Source of the DNA: Comamonadaceae bacterium | GTDB lineage: Bacteria; Pseudomonadota; Gammaproteobacteria; Burkholderiales; Burkholderiaceae_C | Length of the DNA stretch: 12,735 bases | NCBI GenBank assembly: GCA_947454585.1 | Contig: CANGML010000026.1 | Location: forward strand, 1-12,735 | Direction of reading: 5' to 3' | Shown: positions 7,576-12,735 of the stretch, piece after piece | Position numbering within the stretch: position 1 is the first letter of the stretch | Layout: the number at the start of each line of letters is the position of its first letter | Notes under the pieces: model-generated | Told to the model about the DNA's origin: nothing | Databases searched by the model: none | Seen by the model: only the letters and a program-made list of their open reading frames with translations | Program-made: the position numbers and the translations under genes

Positions 7576-9789
7576 ATGGCCTTCAAAGACATTCAAATCC
7601 TGCGCATGAACTACTTGCGCGGGCCCAACATCTGGACCTATCGCCCCATCATCGAAGCGCTGATTGACCTGGGTGAAATGGAAGACCATCCGTCCAACAA
7701 AATTGAAGGCTTCAATGACCGTCTCAATGGCTGGCTGCCTGGCTTGGTCGAACACCACTGTGGCGTGGGCCATCGTGGGGGGTTCTTAACCCGTTTGGTG
7801 GGCGGCACTTGGATGGGCCACATCATGGAACACGTCTCCATCGAATTGCAGCTGCTGGCTGGCGCGCGTGCTGAGTTTGGTAAGGCCCGCGAGATCAGCA
7901 AACGTGGCATCTACAAAGTGGTGTTTCGCACCGAGCATGAAGAGCTCGGACGGGAGAGCTTTCTGGCAGCTCGCCAAATCGTCATGGCAGCGGCCAACAA
8001 CCAAGCTTTTGACATCGCAGCTACCGTAGAACGCCTGAAAAAGATTGCTGACCTGCGCTGCTTGGGCCCCAGCACGGCTTGCATCGTCGATGCCGCCGTT
8101 GAGCGCAAAACCCCCTTCATCCGTTTGACTGAAGGCAACTTGGTGCAGTTGGGCTACGGCTCCAAGCAACGCCGTATTTGGACCGCTGAGACCGACCGCA
8201 CCAGCGCCATTGCAGAAAGCATTTCCAGCGACAAAGACCTGACCAAGCGCTTGCTCACGCAATGCGGCATTCCCGTGCCTGAAGGCCAGATCGTCAAAAC
8301 CGCTGACGAGGCCTGGGAAGCCGCCCAAGACATTGGCTTGCCCGTGGTCGTCAAACCCTTGGATGGCAACCGTGGTTGGGGCGTGTCACTAGATGTGAAC
8401 ACCGAAGCCGGTGTGCGCCAGGCCTGGGTGGCTGCCGACAAAGAAGGCAGCGAAGTGCTGATCGAGCGCTACGTGCGCGGTGACGAGCACCGCGTGTTGG
8501 TGGTGGGTGACCGCGTGGTAGCGGCCACCCGTGGTGAAACCGCCTGCATCACGGGCGATGGCAACTCTACCGTGGAGCAGCTGATCGACAGCCAGATCAA
8601 CACCGACCCACGCCGCGGCCTTGCTGAGGGCTTCCCCCTCGATTTGATTCGCCTACACACCCCACGCGGCGAAATGTCGTTGCTCGAAATCCAACGTCAA
8701 GGCCTGCAGCCTGACAGCGTGCCTGAGAAAGGCCGCATCGTGGTGGTGCAACGCAATGGCAACTTGAACAACGATGTCACCGACATGGTTCACCCAGAAG
8801 TCGCCGCCGTGGCCACCCTTGCCGCTCGGGTGATTGGGTTGGACATTGCAGGCATCGACATCGTGACGCAAGACATCTCGCGTCCCCTCGAAGAAACACA
8901 CGGCGCCATCATTGAAGTCAACGCAGGTCCTGGTTTGCTGATGCACGTCAAGCCGGCGGTGGGTCAACCCCGCCCTGTGGGCAAAGCCATCGTGGAGCAC
9001 CTGTTTGGTCCCAATGAATCCGGACGCATCCCTGTGGTCGGCATTGTGGGTAGCCAACAAACCACCGAGCTGTCGCAGCTGGTCGCTTGGTTGCTGCACC
9101 TCTCGGGCAAACGCACGGGGTTGGCGTGCAAAGACGGTCTCTACATGGACCAGCAGCATTTGGGTAAATCGGACTCGCGCGGCTTTGAAACCTCCGAGCG
9201 TTTACTCATCAACCGCGCCCTCGACGCTGCTGTGTTTGAAACCACACCAGAACTCATCTTGGACGAAGGCTTGGCCTACGACCGTTGCCTGGTCGGTGTG
9301 GTCACCCACATGCCGGACACGAATGCGGGCTTGATAGACAAACACGACATACAAACGCCCGAGCAAATGCGCACAGTGGTTCGAACCCAAGTCGACTTGG
9401 TGTTGCCAGAAGGGGCCACTGTTCTCAATGCAGATGAGGCTGAAGTCATCACCTTGGCGGAATTGAGTGATGGCGAAGTGGTGTACTACGCCAAAGCACA
9501 AGACAACGCCACGGTACTTGCCCATCTAAAGACCGGTGGGCGCGCTGTTTACTGCAAGGATGGCCATGTCACCTTGGCACGCGGCGACCAAGAAACTCAA
9601 TTGTTTCACTTGGATCTCGAGCTGATTGCGCGCTTACTCAAAGACGGTTTGCATATTTCTACGCTGCTCGCGACCGTGGCCACAGCTTGGTCATTGGACA
9701 TTGCGCCGCTGCTGATTCGTGCTGGGCTGAAGAATTTCGGGCAACAAAACCAACATGTTGCCAAAGACATTGCAAGGATGAATGGCTAA
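7576..9789 (+). CDS. cphA: CphA2-like cyanophycin synthetase, truncated Mur-ligase domain
   Basis: This 737-aa cyanophycin synthetase homologue makes or remodels the Asp-Arg storage polymer in the cytosol. The N domain (1-160) opens with LRGPNIWTYRP and keeps EHHC (59-62) and HIMEH (82-86), matching the metallopeptidase-like site that creates primers in many CphA1 enzymes. The ATP-grasp domain (about 210-480) has VVVKPLDGN, the Mg-binding E447/N449 in IEVNAGPG, and an odd loop GNRGWG in which W268 stands where a basic residue is usual. The Mur-ligase part is decayed: the P-loop GTNGKTT is replaced by GSQQTTE (492-498), and ETARGG by ETTPEL (from 555). The protein ends after the helix matching the end of the Mur central domain, so the C-terminal lobe is missing. 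It should not add arginine to side chains. CphA2 enzymes of cyanobacteria join beta-Asp-Arg dipeptides, so that activity is plausible. The next cphA gene overlaps its stop codon. Confidence 0.92.
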   Translation: MAFKDIQILRMNYLRGPNIWTYRPIIEALIDLGEMEDHPSNKIEGFNDRLNGWLPGLVEHHCGVGHRGGFLTRLVGGTWMGHIMEHVSIELQLLAGARAEFGKAREISKRGIYKVVFRTEHEELGRESFLAARQIVMAAANNQAFDIAATVERLKKIADLRCLGPSTACIVDAAVERKTPFIRLTEGNLVQLGYGSKQRRIWTAETDRTSAIAESISSDKDLTKRLLTQCGIPVPEGQIVKTADEAWEAAQDIGLPVVVKPLDGNRGWGVSLDVNTEAGVRQAWVAADKEGSEVLIERYVRGDEHRVLVVGDRVVAATRGETACITGDGNSTVEQLIDSQINTDPRRGLAEGFPLDLIRLHTPRGEMSLLEIQRQGLQPDSVPEKGRIVVVQRNGNLNNDVTDMVHPEVAAVATLAARVIGLDIAGIDIVTQDISRPLEETHGAIIEVNAGPGLLMHVKPAVGQPRPVGKAIVEHLFGPNESGRIPVVGIVGSQQTTELSQLVAWLLHLSGKRTGLACKDGLYMDQQHLGKSDSRGFETSERLLINRALDAAVFETTPELILDEGLAYDRCLVGVVTHMPDTNAGLIDKHDIQTPEQMRTVVRTQVDLVLPEGATVLNADEAEVITLAELSDGEVVYYAKAQDNATVLAHLKTGGRAVYCKDGHVTLARGDQETQLFHLDLELIARLLKDGLHISTLLATVATAWSLDIAPLLIRAGLKNFGQQNQHVAKDIARMNG
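9774..9778 (+). promoter_or_regulatory. Ribosome site for the second cphA, with TAATG overlap
   Basis: AAGGA lies ten bases before the ATG at 9789, inside the end of the first cphA. The stop TAA (9787-9789) and the start ATG share one base. This supports 9789 as the start over the upstream in-frame GTG at 9687 and suggests coupled translation. Confidence 0.65.
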
Positions 9790-12371
9790 TGGAAGTCTCC
9801 CGTATCCGCGCCTTGCGCGGCCCTAACCTCTGGACCCGACACACTGCCGTAGAGGCCATGGTCAAGTGTGAAGATGACGAAATCGACCTGAGTCAGCATC
9901 CCGACTTCGAGGGGCGTCTGCGTAACTTGTTTCCTGGCGTTGGTACCCTACGTCCCACGGACCACAAGGTCAAACTCAGCATGGCGCATGCGCTAGAGGC
10001 TGCGACCCTGCATTTGCAAATTGAAGCAGGTTGCCCCGTTACCTTCAGTCGGACCACCGCGACCACCGACCACGGCATGTTCCAAGTCGCCGTGGAATAC
10101 ACCGAAGAGCAGGTCGGCACCTTGGCCATCCAACTGGCCCATCAGTTATGCCTCGCGGCCCTCAACAACACCAGTTTTGATGTAGACGCAGCGGTTGATC
10201 AACTGCGTGAGCTTGATGAAGACATCCGCTTAGGTCCCTCCACAGCCTCAATCGTGAATGCAGCAATTGCACGTGGCATCCCCTTCCGCCGTTTAACCGA
10301 AGGCAGCTTGGTTCAACTCGGCTGGGGCAGTAAACAGCGTCGCATTCAGGCCGCCGAAATAGACTCCACCAGCGCGATTGCCGAGTCCATCGCACAAGAC
10401 AAAGAACTGACCAAAAGACTGCTGCATGCGGCAGGTGTGCCCGTGCCCTTGGGTCGCCCCGTCACCAGCCCCGACGACGCATGGGCAGCCGCGCAAGAGA
10501 TTGGACTGCCCGTCGTCGTCAAGCCACGCGATGGCAACCAAGGCAAAGGCATCTCCGTCAACGTCACCACCGAAGTTGGCGTCAAAGAGGCCTACTCGGC
10601 TGCCGTGGCGCACCGCGATGATGTGTTGGTTGAACGGTTCTTACCCGGCAGCGATTACCGCTTGCTGGTGGTCGGCAACAAATTGGTGGCCGCCGCACGT
10701 CGCGAACCACCCTTGGTGATTGGCAACGGCAAGAACACTGTGCGTGAGTTGGTCGACATCGTCAACGCCGACCCCCGCCGGGGTGAAGGCCACGCCACCT
10801 CCTTGACCAAAATTCGGTTTGATGACATCGCCATTGCGCGTCTCAAAGAGCAAGGATTTGAATCCACCTCCGTGCCTGCCAAAGGCGCACGCGTGATCCT
10901 GCGCAACAACGCCAACCTGTCCACTGGCGGCACCGCCACTGACGTGACCGATGACGTGCACCCCGAAGTTGCGCTGCGCGCCATTGCTGCGGCGCAAATG
11001 GTGGGGCTTGATATTTGCGGCGTGGACGTGGTGTGTGAATCTGTCTTACGGCCCCTCGAAGAACAAAGCGGCGGTGTGGTCGAAGTCAATGCGGCGCCCG
11101 GTTTGCGCATGCATCTGAGCCCCTCCTTTGGTAAGGGGCGTGACGTGGGCGAGGCCGTGATGGCCACCATGTTCCCCGATGGTGGTGATGGTCGGATTCC
11201 CGTCATTGCTGTCACGGGCACCAACGGTAAAACCACCACCGTCCGTTTGACCTCTCACCTCTTACGCGCGAATGGTTTGCGTGTGGGCATGACCAACACC
11301 GATGGCGTCTATGTCAATGGCCGCCAAACCGACAGCGGCGACTGCAGCGGCCCTCGCAGTGGACGCAACGTGTTGGCTCACCCCGATGTGGATGCGGCGG
11401 TGCTCGAAACCGCCCGGGGTGGCATGCTGCGTGAAGGCTTGGCCTTTGACCGCTGCCAAGTGGCAGTCGTCACCAACATTGGCATGGGCGACCACCTAGG
11501 CTTGAACTACATCACCACGGTAGAAGACCTCGCCGTGTTGAAACGCGTCATCGTGCAAAACGTGGCCGAGTCAGGCACCGCGGTATTGAATGCCACCGAC
11601 CCCATCGTGGTCGGCATGGCCAATAAGTGCCCGGGACAAGTGACCTTCTTTGGCTTGGATGCACACCACCCCGTGATTGCCACGCATCGCGCCCAAGGCA
11701 AACGCGTGCTGTTTGTGGAAGACGACCAAATCGTGGCCATGCAAGGCAACCACTCGGTGCGCATTCCTTTGTCGGATATTCCCGTCACACGCAGCGGCGC
11801 CATTGGCTTTCAAATCGAAAACACCATGGCTTCTATCGGTGCCGCTTGGGCGGTCGGCGTGCCATGGCAAACCATTTGCAAAGGCTTGGCCACGTTTGTC
11901 AGCGACAGCAACGCTGTGCCCGGACGTTTCAACGTGTTTGACTACAAAGGTGCGACGGTGATTGCTGACTACGGCCACAACCCCGATGCCATCAAAGCAC
12001 TGGTGCAAGCCGTGACCAACCTGCCCGCCCAGCGTCGCAGCGTGGTGATCAGTGGCGCGGGCGACCGTCGCGATGAAGACATCCGTGAACAAACCCGCAT
12101 CATCGGTGAAGCGTTTGATGATGTGGTGCTGTACCAAGACGCCTGCCAACGTGGCCGTGTGGATGGCGAGGTGTTGAAGCTGTTGCGTCAGGGTTTAGAC
12201 GGTGCGAAACGTACCTCACACATCGACGAGATTCATGGCGAGTTCTTGGCGATCGACCGCGCGATGGAGCGTTTGCAAAAGGGCGACTTGTGCTTGATCT
12301 TGATTGACCAAGTGGACGAGGCCTTGGCGCACATCACGCAGCGGGTGAACTCGGCGGCTTTGGCTGGTTAA
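9789..12371 (+). CDS. cphA: Cyanophycin synthetase CphA1 type, full length
   Basis: This 860-aa protein has the normal length for CphA1. It builds a poly-Asp backbone in its ATP-grasp domain and adds arginine to each side chain in its Mur-ligase domain, at two ATP per Asp-Arg unit. The start MEVSRIRALRGPNLWTRHT is the family consensus. The ATP-grasp loop GNQGKG (K253) and E432/N434 (VEVNAAPG) are intact. The Mur ligase has P-loop GTNGKTT (477-483), ETARGG (540-545) and DYGHNP (727-732), all complete. The N domain differs from most relatives: where the first gene has HIMEH, this one has HALEA (67-71), and EHHC is replaced by unrelated residues. The primer-cutting site is therefore probably dead, and the enzyme may depend on primers supplied by its partner. 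No cyanophycinase gene is in the window. Confidence 0.96.
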   Translation: MEVSRIRALRGPNLWTRHTAVEAMVKCEDDEIDLSQHPDFEGRLRNLFPGVGTLRPTDHKVKLSMAHALEAATLHLQIEAGCPVTFSRTTATTDHGMFQVAVEYTEEQVGTLAIQLAHQLCLAALNNTSFDVDAAVDQLRELDEDIRLGPSTASIVNAAIARGIPFRRLTEGSLVQLGWGSKQRRIQAAEIDSTSAIAESIAQDKELTKRLLHAAGVPVPLGRPVTSPDDAWAAAQEIGLPVVVKPRDGNQGKGISVNVTTEVGVKEAYSAAVAHRDDVLVERFLPGSDYRLLVVGNKLVAAARREPPLVIGNGKNTVRELVDIVNADPRRGEGHATSLTKIRFDDIAIARLKEQGFESTSVPAKGARVILRNNANLSTGGTATDVTDDVHPEVALRAIAAAQMVGLDICGVDVVCESVLRPLEEQSGGVVEVNAAPGLRMHLSPSFGKGRDVGEAVMATMFPDGGDGRIPVIAVTGTNGKTTTVRLTSHLLRANGLRVGMTNTDGVYVNGRQTDSGDCSGPRSGRNVLAHPDVDAAVLETARGGMLREGLAFDRCQVAVVTNIGMGDHLGLNYITTVEDLAVLKRVIVQNVAESGTAVLNATDPIVVGMANKCPGQVTFFGLDAHHPVIATHRAQGKRVLFVEDDQIVAMQGNHSVRIPLSDIPVTRSGAIGFQIENTMASIGAAWAVGVPWQTICKGLATFVSDSNAVPGRFNVFDYKGATVIADYGHNPDAIKALVQAVTNLPAQRRSVVISGAGDRRDEDIREQTRIIGEAFDDVVLYQDACQRGRVDGEVLKLLRQGLDGAKRTSHIDEIHGEFLAIDRAMERLQKGDLCLILIDQVDEALAHITQRVNSAALAG

Positions 12372-12385
12372 GTTTTTCTTTCGCT

Positions 12386-12465
12386 GATGCTGAAGGGGCT
12401 GTGCGACGGCTTCCTCATGCTGGAGTACCAGAAATCGTCAGCCGCCGCACAGCCCCTTCAGCATC
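12386..12465. repeat. Long inverted repeat after cphA, possible bidirectional terminator
   Basis: Bases 12386-12405 are a perfect 20-base inverted copy of 12446-12465. With one mismatch the stem continues to 12411/12440, giving 25 pairs of 26 around a 28-base loop. It begins 14 bases after the cphA stop, between convergent genes, which fits a transcription barrier. But neither strand has a T-run after the stem; a T5 run lies before it on the + strand. A mini transposable element is the alternative, though I see no target duplication. Confidence 0.6.
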
Positions 12466-12499
12466 CGAGTGTTTGTCACCGCAGGCCCTAAAGAAAGTC

Positions 12500-12599
12500 C
12501 TCGCAGCCATGGCGAGTAGTCGGTGTCCGATACGGCGACATCAAGAGCGAAGCGAGGAGCCGAATCGGATACCGGCTGATCGCCTTGGCGGAGCGATCA
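12500..12599. repeat. Compact three-hairpin element in the convergent intergenic region
   Basis: Three adjacent hairpins are seen. The first is CTCGC/GCGAG (12500-12504 with 12512-12516). The second is a long stem, AGTCGGTGTCCGAT (12518-12531) with ATCGGATACCGGCT (12564-12577), including two G-U pairs and continued by CGGC/GCCG (12533-12536 with 12559-12562) after one A-A mismatch. The third is TGATCGC/GCGATCA (12577-12583 with 12593-12599), sharing one base with the second. No convincing reading frame explains it. It could be a dispersed intergenic repeat, a small structured RNA, or a 3' end signal of the acyl-CoA ligase transcript. The function is unknown. Confidence 0.45.
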
Positions 12600-12606
12600 A
12601 CGTGTC

Positions 12607-12735
12607 TTAAAACAAAGCCTTGTACTGATCCCGCAGCAAGTTCTTCTGCACCTTCCCCATGGTGTTGCGAGGCAACTCGGCCACCACAAAACACTTCTTG
12701 GGAATCTTGAAGTTCGCCAGCTGTGATTTCAGCGC
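12607..12735 (-). CDS. AMP-forming acyl-CoA ligase, C-terminal fragment (probable malonyl-CoA synthase)
   Basis: Only the last 42 residues are in the window; the gene continues beyond 12735. The visible part is the small C-terminal domain of the acyl-adenylate-forming superfamily. It contains FKIPKKCFVVAELPRNTMGK, followed by VQKNLLRDQYKALF and TAA (stop read at 12609-12607). The Lys of NTMGK (codon 12654-12652) matches the lysine needed for adenylation. The wording ELPRNTMGKVQKNLLR resembles malonyl-CoA synthases (MatB) more than long-chain acyl-CoA ligases, but the fragment is too short to fix the substrate. It converges on the cphA operon across 235 bases that carry two structured repeats. 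It is not obviously linked to cyanophycin. Confidence 0.85.
   Translation of the reverse strand, partial: ALKSQLANFKIPKKCFVVAELPRNTMGKVQKNLLRDQYKALF

Noticed and set aside
7786..8328. 180-codon frame antisense to the first cphA
   Set aside because: It is a mirror of a conserved ATP-grasp and N-domain coding region with no ribosome site or domain. Similar antisense frames at 10655-11239 and 11571-12149 are rejected for the same reason.
9687..9788. Upstream in-frame GTG start for the second cphA
   Set aside because: It would add 34 residues overlapping the first cphA in another frame. The family consensus begins at the ATG at 9789, which has an AAGGA and a TAATG overlap.
12488..12694. 68-codon - strand frame across the right intergenic region
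   Set aside because: It overlaps the acyl-CoA ligase end in another frame and runs through the hairpin element; no recognisable domain.

Overview
The window looks like a chromosomal piece of a GC-rich betaproteobacterium, most likely order Burkholderiales (Comamonadaceae-like). This rests on the style of the proteins, the dnaK-dnaJ order and a tandem pair of cyanophycin synthetase genes; it is an inference, since no rRNA or species marker is present.

Left part, + strand (2-4676): the 3' end of dnaK, then complete dnaJ, a metallo-beta-lactamase/beta-CASP RNA nuclease, and a membrane phosphoethanolamine transferase of the EptA/MCR family. Gaps are short (105, 40 and 33 bases). The dnaK-dnaJ and dnaJ-nuclease gaps each hold a hairpin. 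No typical Shine-Dalgarno precedes dnaJ or eptA.

Middle and right part (4680-12371): a cyanophycin (multi-L-arginyl-poly-L-aspartate) locus. On the - strand lie an ABC exporter-type half-transporter, with an unusual N-terminal PH-like domain and zinc ribbon, and a DUF1854 protein, joined by an ATGA overlap. Divergent from them, across a 134-base gap, are two cyanophycin synthetase genes overlapping as TAATG. The first product (737 aa) is CphA2-like: its Mur-ligase P-loop is destroyed and its C-terminal lobe is absent, but its N domain keeps an HxxEH metallopeptidase-like site. The second (860 aa) is a full CphA1-like enzyme with an intact ATP-grasp domain and Mur ligase, but its N domain has lost that HxxEH site. 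The two proteins therefore look complementary: one may cut primers, the other may extend and arginylate the polymer. The tightly linked ABC/DUF1854 pair has no established role that I know of and is the best candidate here for poorly described biology.

Right edge (12372-12735): a 235-base convergent intergenic region rich in inverted repeats, then the last 42 codons of an AMP-forming acyl-CoA ligase (probably malonyl-CoA synthase) on the - strand.

I see no tRNA, rRNA, CRISPR array, insertion sequence or phage gene. The many other long open frames lie antisense or out of frame inside these genes.
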